A stretch of DNA of 64,000 bases from the NCBI GenBank assembly GCA_033961575.1, contig CM066731.1:83411501-83475500 (forward strand). Direction: 5' to 3'. Each line of letters starts with the position of its first letter. The first letter of the stretch is position 1. Of the stretch, positions 34,530 through 46,549 are shown piece after piece. The notes under the pieces are model-generated. The model had not been told where the DNA came from and did no database searches. It was given only the letters and a program-made list of their open reading frames with translations. The DNA comes from Aselliscus stoliczkanus (Eukaryota; Chordata; Mammalia; Chiroptera; Hipposideridae). The position numbers were made by a program, and so were the translations under genes.

Positions 34530-34960
34530 TAGTTTGTTCTGACTGCTATAACAAAGTACAACAAACCGGGTTGTATAACCAAAAGAAATTTATTATCTCA
34601 CAGTTCTGGAGACTAGGAATCTGAGATTAAGGTATTGGCAAAGCCATGCTCCCTCTGAAGGTACTAGGGAAGGATATGTTCTAGGCTTCTCTTCAAGCTT
34701 CTGGTAGTTCTTTAACTTATAGGGGCATATCTCCAATCTTCACATGGTTCTCTCCTTGTGTCTAAATTTCCCCTTTTTATAAGGACATAACCATATTAGA
34801 TTAGGGGCATAATCTATACTAGTATCACCACATCTTAACTAATTATATCTGCACAGACCTTATTTCCAAATAAGGTCATGTTCTGAAGTATTAGGGGTTA
34901 TAACTTCTACATATGAATTTGGGAATGAGCTTAATTCAACCCATAACCCTCTTCTCAAAT
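34530..34960 (-). mobile_element. MLT1-type solo LTR, minus strand
   Basis: Complement of an MLT1 LTR: TGTATTAGTTTGTTCTGACTGC at the 3' end, TTTATTATCTCACAGTTCTGG, AGCCATGCTCCCTCTGAAGG, ATCTTCACATGGTTCTCTCC, TTTATAAGGACATAACC, TTTCCAAATAAGGTCATG and TTCAACCCATAAC. It is an ancient endogenous retrovirus-like LTR without an internal region, so it is non-coding. Confidence 0.85.
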
Positions 34961-36114
34961 CACTTCTACTGTTTCTCTGTCTTTCACATCCTGGCTGCCC
35001 TATTGCTCTCCCATGTCTTCAAGTAGTAGTTTTTGTTTTTTTTTCCAAATTGTATTGTTTTTATCATTGTTTTCAGCAAGAGAATTAATCTGATACTAGC
35101 TACTCCAGTATGATGGAAAACATAAGTCAAACTCATGCAATTTTTAACATGGTATGTGGATCTTTATTTGAAAACTGAAGGAGAGTAATACAATGACCAT
35201 ATCAGGCACATGATGCATAGTAACTGGCAAAGAGACAGCTGGGAGTTTTCTGGTTAGGAGAAGGAGCTATTGAGTAAAGGCAAGGGAATTCAGAAAATAA
35301 TCTACACACAAATCCTGAGGTAGCCCACATGTTTTGGGAGTCCTTGCAGGATGAAAGCAGTCTGTGGTTTCACCATCATTTTTCTGGGAATTGATTTAAT
35401 CCCTGGCTGAGCAAGCCCTTAGGTAAATTGATAAGCTTCTCCTGATTAGCAATTGGTTACCCATATTTACTATCTAATACTTCAGATCTAGTCCTGTACC
35501 ATTAAGCTGTCTATCTCCTCCAGATTTTTGTGAAAACTGGGCCTTTGCCACCCCCATTCTTCTCAGGTTTGGTTTCTCAAATCCTGGACTCAGCATCACA
35601 AATTCTATTTCAGCTTTCTAGCTTTTGCTCTCACACCTCATTGTAACTATTCCCCGGAATGTCCTCACCTCATTCCTTCAAACTGAGGCCCACGATTTCA
35701 GGTTCTGTCTGTGACTTTTTTCCCTCTTGAATGTGATCTGGATTCTATCTACAGCTAGCTACACTGCAATTGAATGATCCAAGTAAACATCCAGCCTGTG
35801 GCTTCCCCACATCCTTGTCTTCCCTGTGATCCTCTGAAGGAAGTGCTGCTTCTTGGCTACCTCAGGAACAGAAGCAGCTTCCAGAGTAACTCACAGAACT
35901 GAGAGATTTAAACCTTATGCTCATTAGGTCTGGAAGGATCAATCAATATCATTATTTCTTTGAGTTGATTTCTTTCTTCTTCATAACAATCTTATGAACC
36001 AGAGATTCAGGAGAGTTTGAGAGTCATAAATAAACAATTTCATTGGGCCCCCATTGTATGTAAGACAGCTTGCTAAATATTCTTTGGTCATTTGCCAATT
36101 CCTTTATCAACTAT
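34961..36114. other. Unique non-coding DNA
   Basis: No repeat or gene recognised with confidence. There is a homopolymeric T run near 35034. Confidence 0.4.
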
Positions 36115-36300
36115 TGATCGAGTTCTCAGGCTTTGGGGAGATATGGCGGTGAAAAAAAACACATTATGTTCCTACCCTATGGAGCTCACAGTCTAGTTGA
36201 AGAGAAAGACAATAGCCAAATAATCCCAGAAATATAAAAATGCATCTGGGATAAGTGGGAGGGAGAAGAGCATGGTGCTCTGTACCCATTTAAGCCAGGC
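36115..36300 (-). repeat. L2-like fragment
   Basis: ACATTATGTTCCTACCCTATGGAGCTCACAGTCTAGTTGAAGAGAAAGAC fits the reverse of the L2 3' region (…CATGGAGCTTACATTCTAGTGGGGGAGACAGAC…). Decayed. Confidence 0.45.
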
Positions 36301-36371
36301 CCCCAAATTCTCTTTCAGTTCATTCAGCACTTCTTAAACCTCACCATAGGCCCAGCACCAAAACAGGCTTG

Positions 36372-36715
36372 GTTCTGTAGTTCTCAATCACAGCAGCATA
36401 GTAGAATCACATGGGGTGCTTAAAAAAAAAAAAGTCAAAGTCCTGCCCCAGAACAGATAAATTAAACTCTTTAGGAATGATATCTGGCATGAGTCATAAG
36501 ATTTTCTTTCTTTTTTTTTTTTTTTTTTTTTAGCTGAGCCATCATGCCACCTGTTGGCAGCTCAACAGCAGCTCAGCTCGGGCTGGGCATCAAACTGCTG
36601 TTGCTCAGAGTTCAGCTCGCACTCTTGAGTAAGCTCTTAACCAACTGAGCCACTTGGCTGGCCTGAGGCATTATATTTTTTAAAATAACACCAGGGATTG
36701 TATTGTACACTGAGT
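36372..36715. mobile_element. MER5-type hAT MITE split by a SINE
   Basis: GGTTCTGTAGTTCTCAATCACAGCAGCATAGTAGAATCACATGGGGTGC is the left part and AATTACTGCTCTGG closes it at about 36730. The two halves belong together by the MER5A layout. The SINE at 36511-36663 sits between them. Confidence 0.6.
36511..36663 (-). mobile_element. Bat tRNA-derived SINE, short type
   Basis: A 20-base T run then the reverse complement of the SINE body: CATGCCACCTGTTGGCAGC, GCTGGGCATCAAACTGCTG, CCAACTGAGCCACTTGGCTGGCC. Same type as 4539-4682 and 57774-57920. Inserted into the MER5-type element. Confidence 0.85.
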
Positions 36716-36730
36716 AGAGAATTACTGCTC

Positions 36731-38249
36731 TGGGGAAATAGAAGGGTCTCAGATGCCTTAGCTTCATGGTTTATCACCTTTTTGGCTTACCTGTTCTTCT
36801 GATTTTTTCCTGGTCTCCTGTTTTCAGTAATGAGGATCTTGATGTATTCCCTTTGCTTGAAACCAGAATACTGACCTCAGTTCCAACATCTGGGTCCCTG
36901 GCTCATTTGCCTACAGTCTGGCAACATGAAGTTCAAGCAGCTGTTCAGGACCCAAGGCCTCTGAGGGGCCACACAGCTTTGACCAACAGTTTTGTCCTTC
37001 AGTTGGGGAATGAACTGTAGATGTAACTTCTTTAAATGTATCCAGATTGATATAAAGAAAGTGGGCAGTGAGAGGGGACTAGGATGTGGGAAGTGGGATC
37101 AAGGCATTCTCTGGGAGGGCATAGCCACACTTAAATCCCTCCTATAGTGCTCTCTATACAAACAGCAGTTGGCTACTGCAGGACACTAGCCCAGTGTCCC
37201 AGTGGCCTTGAGCTTCAAGGAACCTCCCTAGATAGTACTCAGGCCTACAAGGACCATGTGACTGGTCAAAGCACCAGCCTTCTATCCTCTGCTGAGCTTT
37301 CCCTACTCCTAGGAAAGCCATGAACTCTCCCTCTGTCCCTTTCCCAAGAACCCCAACCTCTGCTTGGCCATGTTCACTTACCTTCTCATATGGTATTTCA
37401 CTTATTATGTATATTATGGCTGCTGTGTCTCAGTTCCTGCCTCAGATCTCTGTGCGTTCATAGTACCCAGAAAAGTGTGGAGGTATTTTCTTTTCCATAT
37501 CGAGGGACAATTCATATACTTTGATAATAAACTGGACAGAATAAGGCACTCATTTCAGTAAAGAAAACTTAGTCGTCTTCTTGGTTTACCCTCCTGGGGT
37601 AAACCTGGGGATTTTGCTCTTGAATTCCAGGGTCAGCTGCTAGTACCCACAATGATGTCACTGTCTGTGTAGATTCAGGCTCTTGCCTGCTCACAGGTTC
37701 CCCTCATTGGCCAGTACACCTGCTTGGCCTGACTCTTGCCCTGTGTCTGCTGATCTCCCTTGCTTCCCTCTCCCTGATGGGCCTGTGTGAGCCTCTCTGA
37801 ATCTGATGAGTGTTTTTGCCTTCTGAGTACCAAAGAGTGGATGTCATAAGTCAGCAGAGGGAGAGACTCCTGATGCCTGATTTGTGTGGGAATTTGGAGA
37901 GACCAAAAGGAGGAAACAGGGCCTCTGGGATGAGACAGTGCAGGGGATACCCTCCTACCACATCCATGGCTTGGAAGACAAATGGGATGTTGTAAATTGG
38001 CCATAGTGAGAAAAAGCACAGGACTACAAAAGGCTCACATTTTGTAGGGATAATGGTGGGATCTCTTGAAAGTGGAATTGATGCCTCTGAGCTTCTCTGA
38101 AACCCAGTAAAGAGGGCATAAAATTTAATTGTAAGAATCAGTGTCTGCAACTCCTAAGAAAACCATCTATTCAGAACAATGGCTTTTCCTAATACTGAAA
38201 TCCCAAAGGATATTGTTTCCAAGTGTTTGTAAAAAGAAGACAGCTTGTG
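36731..38249. other. Unique non-coding DNA
   Basis: No repeat or gene recognised. Frames of 60-115 codons around 37.7-38.15 kb overlap on both strands and have no domain. No exon call is supported. Confidence 0.4.
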
Positions 38250-38485
38250 GGTCAGAAAGTAGTCTCTAGAGTGAGAGCGTGTAGGTTCAAACCCCAGTTC
38301 CACAACTTTGGAGCTATGTGACTTTGGGAAATTTATGTTCTTTGTGCCTCAGTTTCTCCATCTATCAAATGTGGATAATCGTAGAACCTATCTCATAGGG
38401 TCATTATGAGACTTCAATGAGTTAATGTTTGCAAAGCCCTTAGAATAGGTCCTGACTCATGGTATTATATAAGTATTTGTTAAAT
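38250..38485 (+). repeat. MIR
   Basis: Nearly full MIR order: GTAGGTTCAAACCCCAGTTCC, GGAGCTATGTGACTTTGGG, TGTGCCTCAGTTTCTCCATC, TCTCATAGGGTCATTATGAG and TTAGAATAGGTCCTGACTCATGG. One of the best-kept MIR copies here. Confidence 0.8.
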
Positions 38486-39879
38486 TTTTGAAGAAGCATC
38501 CTCTTTAATGGCAACAAAAAATGTCCTTCACAACATCCCAATAACATGCACCTTTGCAAATTTTTATTTAGCTGGTTTGTGTGTATGCATGAGTGTGTAT
38601 AGTTGTATGTACACACATATTTGGTAATACCTCTTTATTCAGATTCATGACTTATACCCAAAGCTCAGGATATTAAAACTGGTTGTCTAGAGAATCAGCT
38701 CTCTAGTGATTTTGAATGACCCTGTACAACGAAAGACATCCAGAGCAATCTATTTCAAACTATGCTTTCTGGCATCTCCTTAGACTTTCTTGGGAAGCTG
38801 GGGTAGGGTGGGGAGAGAAAATAAGTGTGTAGATGAGGTTTATTTCTTCATCCACTTCAGTCTGAAGAGCTCTGTATTCATTCCTGTTATGCTTGAACAA
38901 ACATTTCAACAGTTAAAAAACACTCGAATACAACTGATCTAGAGAATATTTGAGTCTGTGTGCCCTTCAGGCAATTATGTACAGGTGTTATTTCTCATCA
39001 CTAGGCTCTTGATAAGTTTTGGATGAAGAAAGTTCAAAGTTGTTCTTCGCAGAAGGAATCTGTAGTGAACCTTTATCAGATGAAGTAAGAGGAAACACGC
39101 TAGGAAGAGGAAACAACTAGGCAGATCAGATTAAAGTTCTCTTATGAAAATTACAAAGCTTAGCTAATAACTGCTGTCAAAAGGAAAGGCAGCCTCTCTC
39201 CACATAGGAGCTGACAGAGAACCTGTGAGCTGGGTCAGCACAGTCCTCCAAGATTCTTTGGGGTTGAAAACACACCAAACTCATGCTTGGATGAGAATCC
39301 CATTTTCTTGCCTCAGAGAACCACAATGAGTCTAACCTGGAAAATGTTCACTGTGGATATTACCACACATACACCCTGGCCCATGAAAACCATGATAAAG
39401 CACCCAGTATACATCTAATTTTGAGCAATATTGACTCCATTCTAATACTATGAAATAAAAACAGTCATTCGGGAAAAAGCATACATTAACACATTAAACA
39501 TAAACATGGACTGTAAGACATGCCCCAATTTCTAAACTATTTACGATTTTTAAAATTGTGCCTTAAATTAAAAAAAAATATGGTATCTGTAAATGTGTAC
39601 CCAACAGGTATTATACTGAATTATTGTTTATAAACAATTTAGTGTTGGAGAACATTGGCTAAACAGGATGGTTTGAGTTTTGAAGAAAGTAACCTTTAAC
39701 CATTAGACAATAATTATCTGATTGAAGTCATACCAGGAGCAGTACATAAGATCAAATAATCATTGTAGAGAATAATATTTATCTTTCTAGATTTGTTGGT
39801 AAGTATCTAGTTCAATCAGAAGTCAGATCTAATTACTGAGACAACTGTCAAAACAAAATGTGTCAAGATTTTACAAAAT
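38486..39879. other. Unique non-coding DNA
   Basis: AT-rich sequence with no repeat or gene recognised. There is a short TGTGTATG-type tract near 38580-38620. Confidence 0.4.
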
Positions 39880-40210
39880 AATGATAATTTGATTGTCCTT
39901 TTATTTCTCCTATCTCTTCTTTTGATTTTTTTTTCTTATTTTATTTCATTGGTTAGAATTTCTAGAACAATGTTAAGTAATAGTGCTTAATAGAGTTTAC
40001 CTTCATCTTTCCCTAATTTTGATAGAAATATCTTTAGTGATTAATCATTAGGTATGGTTGATTTGAACAACATTTTATCCTTTGCATAAATATATATCTA
40101 TCTCTAACTTACTAGGACACTTAGAAAAGAGAAATAAAAGCAGAATTTAATCCAAAGCCTTTTCTGGCATCTATAGAGAAGATCATGTATATTTTTCTTA
40201 TAGCACCACA
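39880..40210 (-). repeat. Old L1-like fragment
   Basis: ACAATGTTAAGTAATAGTGC, AGCCTTTTCTGGCATCTATAG and AGATCATGTATATTTTTC resemble the complement of L1 ORF2 (same segment as 26.37 and 27.03 kb). Strongly decayed. Confidence 0.45.
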
Positions 40211-41928
40211 GACTATTAAATACCTGAATATTAAATTACTTATAATTTATAATTGTAAAAGGGGACATCAAAATATAGCACTGTTTTGTAAAGTGAATTA
40301 TTTGCTTTGTGAATTACCTATGACAAGTTTCTAAACTCAGGCAGAGTCTCTATAAGCCAGCATGTGGTTGGTGTCTCAGGGATCAGAGACTAATTATAAT
40401 AGCACCAGTCTAGACAGGGCACCATTAGGAGGTCAGGCCTGCCAGAAGAAATCAATTATAGGCAATGAACCTTGTTTGGATGTGTCTCGTGCCATCGCCC
40501 ACTCTGAGGTCCAAGGTCTTGCTTCCTGATGCAAAGATCATGAATGCCAGGGCCTGTCCTTTGTACATCACTTGGCACTGACCTTTCTCCCCCAATCACC
40601 TTCGCCCAGTACAGAATTAACGATGAGACATGGAGAGGATATAGAGACAAGACTCCTTTTTATGGAGATGATGACTTCAGCCAAGAGAGCAGATTGCAAA
40701 TAAATCCAGTAATCCTCTGGCAGAAAACAGGCATGCATGCACGTTTGCGCACATGTTCTCAGAGATTACACAAATACTCATACACTTCTACCCTTCCCTC
40801 ACATTAGGAGATTTGTTGAGCATTGTGAGGGCTTAATACAGGCTTGTTTCATGAATGAGTGAATGAGTAGGTGAACTCAGTTTTCCAGGTATGTCCTCAT
40901 ACTCACCCACAAACACATATATTAATGCCCACTCATATATACATAGGCAAGTGGGAGAACACCCTTCCACACCTCTCCACACACATGCCAAGCTGCAATA
41001 TGTACCCTTTGGAAGTCTCTGCAACAGCATGCTTTCAATCTCAAGAACAAAAATCTCAATCCAAACTTCCTCAACCACAGACAGCATTATTGCTGCAAGT
41101 AAAGGAAGTCCAGAAACAGAGCGAGTTCCAGGCTGATTGATCTAGGCTGTCTTCAAAGACTGAACTTCTTCCTATCACCTCCTCTGCCGTCTGCAGAACC
41201 ATCTGTATCCTGAGGCTGGTTCTCTTTGTGGGTGCACTATGGCTCCCAGGAGCAATCAGAGCTACACATTTCCTAGTTCATATCCAGGAAGGGAAAGCAA
41301 GAGATTTCCCTAAACTTTTTTAGAAATAACATTCCAAAAATCAATGGTAAACTTCTTCTTGCATATCAAAGACTATAGACAGGGCAGTGCCCATTCCCAA
41401 AAGGAGAGATTAGACTGTACTTATCCAAGCAGGTCTTCCTCCAGAGGCAAGGCTCATAGTGATGGAACAGATGCTGGGAAGTCAAGCGCCAGAATCACAG
41501 CAGTCTGGAAGCTCTCTGAGCCCAATAAACTAGTTCCTAGTATTAGCCTCCTGCCTGGCAATAGGTGGTTAGGATGCAGGGTAGAGACCTGTGAGCACAG
41601 CCATGTCTGGCTCTCCTGAAATCACACCACTGAGGACTCTGCTTCCATACATACAAGCCAGGCAGCATCAGCTGGTCTGACTAGACTTCATTATTTCTTT
41701 TATCCTGGGACCTGTGCTTGGAGGCTGCTGAAGTGGGGTCAGAGTCCCACACGTGCTGTGAGTGAGAAGCTCAAAGCTACACCTTGCATACTACCCTTCT
41801 TCTCTACTCCCCTCCTCTCGCAAGGGAAAAATAAATGAAAACAATGGCTTTGGTGCTGATTTATATTAGTCCCTGGTTATTGCCCCAACTAGACAGTAGG
41901 GTAATTCCGGTGGCCAAGGAGCTGTTTC
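40211..41928. other. Unique non-coding DNA
   Basis: No repeat or gene recognised. Frames of 80-90 codons occur at 40.54-41.14 kb on both strands without domains. Confidence 0.4.
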
Positions 41929-42066
41929 ATGTGTGTGAGTGTGTGTTTGTGTGTCTGAGTGTGAATGTATGTGTGTCTGTGTGACTGTATGTATATGACT
42001 GTGTGTGTTTGTGTGAATCTGTATGAGTATACCTCTGTGTGTGTGTGTATGTGTGAATTGTGTGTG
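41929..42066. repeat. Degenerate TG-rich tandem repeat
   Basis: TGTGTGAGTGTGTGTTTGTG-type variants run for about 140 bp, ending at the left edge of an L1 fragment. It yields His-Thr-rich minus-strand frames that are not genes. Confidence 0.85.
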
Positions 42067-42074
42067 CATATGCA

Positions 42075-42600
42075 TATCCTTTTTCAAAGTTGTTTTGACT
42101 TTTCTGTGTTCCTTGAATTTCCATATGAATTTTAGCTTCAGCTTGCCAATTTATGTCTAGGAGTCAGCTGGAATTTTGATAGAGATTGTCTTGAATCTAT
42201 AGATCAATTTGGGGTATTGCCACCTTAAATTGAGTCTCCTGGTCCATGAACATGGGATGTCTTTCCACCTGTTTAGATCTTCTTTAATCTTTCATCAATG
42301 TTTTATAGTTTTTAGAGTATAAATATTGAACTCCTTTTGGTAAATTTATTTCTAAGTATTTCCTTATTTTTAATGTTATTATAAAAGGAATTTTTCTTAA
42401 TTTCATTTTGTGTTTGTTTATTGCTACTGTATAGAATTACAGTTGATTTTTGTATATTGCTCTTATATCCTCAACCTTGCTGAACTTGTTTATTTGTTAT
42501 TGTAAATTTTTAATGGCTTTTGGTTTTTTGGTTTGTTTGATTTTGTTCTTTACAATAGTTCTCTTCTTGGAAGGTTTAGAACAAATTTAATTTAAAAAAC
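42075..42600 (-). mobile_element. L1 ORF2 fragment
   Basis: Complement of L1 ORF2: GATAGAGATTGTCTTGAATC, TCAATTTGGGGTATTGCC, GGATGTCTTTCCACCTG, TTTATTTCTAAGTATTTCC, TTGATTTTTGTATATTGCTC and CAACCTTGCTGAACTTG, in the expected order. It is less decayed than the 39.9 kb fragment, but frames are broken. Confidence 0.75.
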
Positions 42601-42649
42601 ACACAATTCATGTGTATTGTACAAATGTTCTGTTTTATTTCTTGATGGT

Positions 42650-42745
42650 CTTCAAGTTTGTCAAGTGAATATTTATTTAAATCTACAAATGAGGAAACTA
42701 ATCTTTAGAAAAGCTAGGTAACTTCCTTAAGGTCACAAGATCAAC
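42650..42745 (-). repeat. MIR fragment
   Basis: CTACAAATGAGGAAACTAATC…GGTAACTTCCTTAAGGTCACAAG is the reverse of the MIR core. Confidence 0.6.
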
Positions 42746-42787
42746 AAAATATTCTCCTGTTTCTGAAGAGCATATGAGAGATGAAAG

Positions 42788-42922
42788 GGTGTGTGTGTGT
42801 GTGTGTGTCTGTGTGTGTGTGTGTGTTTCTTTATACCACTTTAATTCCTAGGCTTGTGTGTGTGTGCATACACAGACACACAGACACAGACACACACACA
42901 AACACACACACACACACACACA
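42788..42922. repeat. (TG)n … (CA)n opposed microsatellites
   Basis: A TG tract at 42788-42828, a spacer containing GGCTTGTGTGTGTGTGC, then CACAGACACAGACACACACA to 42922. The two arms are complementary and could pair as a hairpin of mixed TG/CA composition. Confidence 0.9.
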
Positions 42923-43324
42923 TTCGGATTCATGTTTTTGTCAGGCCTGTGCTACTGGGAACGTTTTCTCTGGTTAGTTTCCAGAAGTTAGTACTAATAT
43001 ATTTCTTAACTAAGTTGTTATAGCATGTGCATGACTTTACAGTAAATCTCAATCCTCCTTACCATAAGTTACAGATAAAAAAGAACCAAGAAGAGGTGGC
43101 TGCCCAACATTACACAGAAAATAGTGGCAGAAGAATTGTCCTGGTCATTTCCATCTTCTTTTGGTTTAGACTAAAATCTGTAGCCTTTTTCTTTTGCTGG
43201 ATACAGAAACTGTCTGTTTCTATACCATCTCAGAGATAAAATGGTAAAGGGAAAGGTATAGTCAAGTAGTTGAGTTGTTTGGGCAAGGCTGGGAAGGACT
43301 AACAGCCATCTGTTTGGAAGGATA

Positions 43325-43490
43325 GGATTCATTCATATATTTGTTCACTCAACAAATAGTCACTGCATGCCTAGTACACTATTATGCACCAGGTCATGAG
43401 CTAAGCAAGAAGGTACAGGGATAAAGATATAGCCCTTGTTGTCTAGAAGCTTACAGCATAGTGGGGATGCACACAAACTAGCAATTTCTA
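43325..43490 (-). repeat. L2 3' fragment
   Basis: TTGTTCACTCAACAAATAGTCACTGCATGCC, CACCAGGTCATGAGC and GTCTAGAAGCTTACAGC run in the reverse order of the L2 tail. The following DNA to about 44.25 kb (GGGGACCTTGAAGGCATTCTG etc.) may be more of the same ancient element. Confidence 0.55.
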
Positions 43491-44539
43491 TAATGTCTGA
43501 CAATCCCTGGAAACCATGAAAGATGTTAGTTATTCATTCAGCATAAGAGGTCAGAGAATGATTGTTGGAAGAGAATGTATCTAAGCTGAGTTTAGAAGTA
43601 TAAAACAAACAAAAAGAAGTATAAGTATGAGTGACAAGGGAGAAATGATGTGAAAGTAGCAGCAGATAAGAAGAGTTTGAGAAAATGTGGCACTGTGGGG
43701 ACCTTGAAGGCATTCTGTATGGCTGGAGCAGAAGAATAGAGGGCAATGCACGAATGAGTGGGGCATGTGCACTCAGTGCCTGGCATGTATTACACTCTCC
43801 AGAAATATGTATTGAGTGAACAGATAGGTGATGTAGATGAGTCTGGAGAAGGCACGAGTCAGAGCAGGAAGGGTCTTTTATAACCAAAAAGCAAGTCTGA
43901 GTTTATGGTAAAGATACATAAGTCATGAAGAATTTTTATTTGGAAAGTGCTATCATCAGATGTGCCCTCTGGAAGTGTGATAAATGGATTGGAGGTTGGC
44001 AAGCTTGTCAATGGGAGGAGGTTGTTACAGAAATGCAGGTGAGGAATGTGGAAGAAGAGAAGAGGTGCTGGTTGAAGAGAGTAGGGAGATGCTTGGCACT
44101 TGGTATCGGCTGGAAGGGTGGGCAGAGGAAGTGGAAGGAGCAGGTCTTTCAGGTTTCCTCAACTGCTTTTATTTTCATCAGGAGAAGAGAGATGGAGCTG
44201 AGTGAGGAGATGAGGCAAGAGGGGAGGAGTAAGCAGAGGTGCCAACTGGAATAAAAGATGCCTGCCTCTCTCCTTCCTATCCTTCCTTCCTCTCTTCTTT
44301 CTATATCAATTTTATAGGGAGAAATCAGGAAAAGAGTGACGTTGAACAAGTCATTTATTCTTTATAGCCCTCCATCTTCCATTTTAAATGAAGGAGCTGG
44401 GTAGCCACCGAAGTTCTTCCAACTTGGAAATTGTGCCATAATGTATCTTTATCAAAATCCACCCAGTCAGTGTGGACTTACTGAGCAGAGGGAGTTATTA
44501 GGAAACTTTGGGTTAAGATAAAGGTAAGTTGAGAGTTGA
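43491..44539. other. Mostly unassigned non-coding DNA
   Basis: Purine-rich plus strand (GAAGAGAAGAGG-type) with frames of 65-117 codons on both strands at 43.5-44.35 kb. No domain recognised. Part may be decayed L2. Not coding on present evidence. Confidence 0.4.
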
Positions 44540-44640
44540 GAACAACTGTCTGGGATTCAGGAACCCTGGCTCGGCCCAACTAGCTGGGAGAAAGTCAATT
44601 CACATCTCTGAGCCTTAGTCTAACTTAAAATGAGAATGAA
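44540..44640 (+). repeat. MIR fragment
   Basis: AACTAGCTGGGAGAAAGTCAATTCACATCTCTGAGCCTTAGTC follows the MIR core. Short and diverged. Confidence 0.5.
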
Positions 44641-45894
44641 GGGTGGTGGGCTAGTGATGGCCAAGAAGCCTTTCCACCCTAGCTGCCTCTTACCCCATGG
44701 AGTGGCTTAGAGAAGGGCTCTTGCTTTGCCCTCCTCACCCCTTCTTGCTCCATTTCTAACCTATTGATTCTTCTCTTTGGCCTGAATGATTTTCTAGTAT
44801 TCACTCTACTTCCTGAGGAGGGTTCATCTTTTGACATTCAACTTAAGCTGTTCAGGAAATTCAGGTGTCATTCCCTTTGGCATTGCAAGAGAGTTTACTA
44901 ATCTAGGATACATCTGCTCCCCCTGCAGGGACCAAGGTCAGTATCTGATATCCAGTTGTTTGAAGTCTGCTCCTGGCCTGTTATCAGGCACGCAATGTAT
45001 AATATTTATATCAGTGATCAATGGACTCTTCCTGTTGGATGAATATAAATGGTGCTTCCCAAATGTAAAGCATAGTAGAAGTCCTTTTCATGATAATAAA
45101 TATTATTGACTCAGAAAAAAGGGTAATCTTCAGTAGCCTATCTGTATAACTTCAGATTTTACTCAAAGATGAAAATCAAATACACACATTTTTGGGCATA
45201 TGCTGAATTGAAATCTTAGGTCAAATAACTGTGTCTTGATCAGGAATAGAACAATGGTTTTTAGTATGTTATAGATTATGCAGCTATTCTTGGTTTTGTA
45301 AAATGTAAACCTATTACCTAGGAATTATTTTTTATATTTAGAACCAATGATAAATCCCTAGTAGTTTAACATTTTGTTCATTATTCCCTTTTCACCTTTT
45401 CTCAGTTTTGGGAAATACTTCAGAGAGAAATAAGCATGGAAAAATGGGGAAAATCTGAAGGAGAGAGATACCAAACTACTTCTCAAATCACCTTAGGCAG
45501 TTGCTGATGAGGTGGCTTAACGAGAAGGTGAAGACTTTGCTAACCCCAGTCTCCACTGATTCAACAAAGTAAACAGGAGATAAACTTGAGATAAGCAGGG
45601 AGTATTTAATTGCTGCAGGCAGAGTTCTAAATGCTGTTCTTAAAAAAATATTATTTACAGGGCTTTTTTAAAAAAAGTTTTCCCTTTTAGACATACCAGC
45701 AGATGATTATAACAAAGGAAAAAAAATCATTTACAGTGCAGCATTGCTTAGCGGCAAATATTCATCATCTTCTTATAACCTCCAGTCCGGGAGAGCTCTC
45801 ATCCTAGCTTTGCCTACTGTGTGCTTTTGCAGTGAACCTTCTGAGCTTTGTTTTGTTTTTCTGTTTGCCTACTATGCACAAGTTACTTTATATA
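44641..45894. other. Unique non-coding DNA
   Basis: No gene or repeat recognised. A 92-codon frame at 44831-45109 has no domain. Confidence 0.4.
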
Positions 45895-46136
45895 TAGGGG
45901 AATGCCAAAAAAATGTATACACATTTTAATAAAGGAAAAAACTGAATTAATTGTATCACTCGATATATACCCATAACAAAAGATGAATACAAGTCACGTT
46001 TGACTTTTGCAATTATAAGAAGTGCTCAAAGTGCAATTACATCAGCATCCAGACACTTCTGATTACAGCCAACTACTGCTTGAGCATAGATAACATCTCT
46101 TAAAATGTATGTACATATTTTTGGCACCCCCACTAT
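45895..46136. mobile_element. Mariner-type MITE, sibling of 23492-24146
   Basis: Terminal repeats are GGGGAATGCC then AAAAAAATGTATACACATTTT at left and AAAATGTATGTACATATTTTTGGCACCCCC at right, with TATA at both flanks. The 180 bp after the left terminus matches the reverse complement of the right end of 23492-24146 (AGATGAATACAAGTCACG, CATCAGCATCCAGACAC). The two share termini but have different internal deletions. No transposase domain remains here. Confidence 0.8.
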
Positions 46137-46224
46137 ATACAGTCTTATTAACCCAGTGCTGAAAAACAAAATGTTAAGCCTTTTCCAGATCTGCTCCCAT
46201 TTCTTTTTATTTTCCTCAAGTAGT

Positions 46225-46330
46225 GGATGAGGTCAGGATACACGAAGCAATACTTAGATTTGAATCTCAGGTTCATCACTTTTTATGCTTGTGCAAGTTA
46301 TATAATATTACCTGAGACTCAGTTCCCCCA
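46225..46330 (+). repeat. MIR fragment
   Basis: TTTGAATCTCAGGTTCATCAC, CTTGTGCAAGTTATATAAT and TGAGACTCAGTTCCCCC follow MIR order. Confidence 0.5.
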
Positions 46331-46549
46331 GGGGTGTATAGGTAGCAGTGTTCCTTGCCTGAGCCTAATTCATTCTCACTCTAGGAGCCAAAATAATTAG
46401 GATTTGTCTGGAAGGGTCCACTAGTTTAAGGGGAAGATCCCACATTCAGTAGCCTTCCGCCAGACAGACCTCTGGATGGTAGATTGGCAGATAGCACAGA
46501 GGGTCCATTTCTTTCTCTTTGTTACATATATGCTCACTTTATCAAAAGT

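Noticed and set aside
41866..42124. His/Thr-rich minus-strand frames
   Set aside because: Translation of a degenerate TG tract.
43925..44254. 109-codon frame with RRREMELSEEMRQEG-like text
   Set aside because: Purine-rich DNA gives charged residues by composition; overlapped by other frames, and probably decayed repeat.
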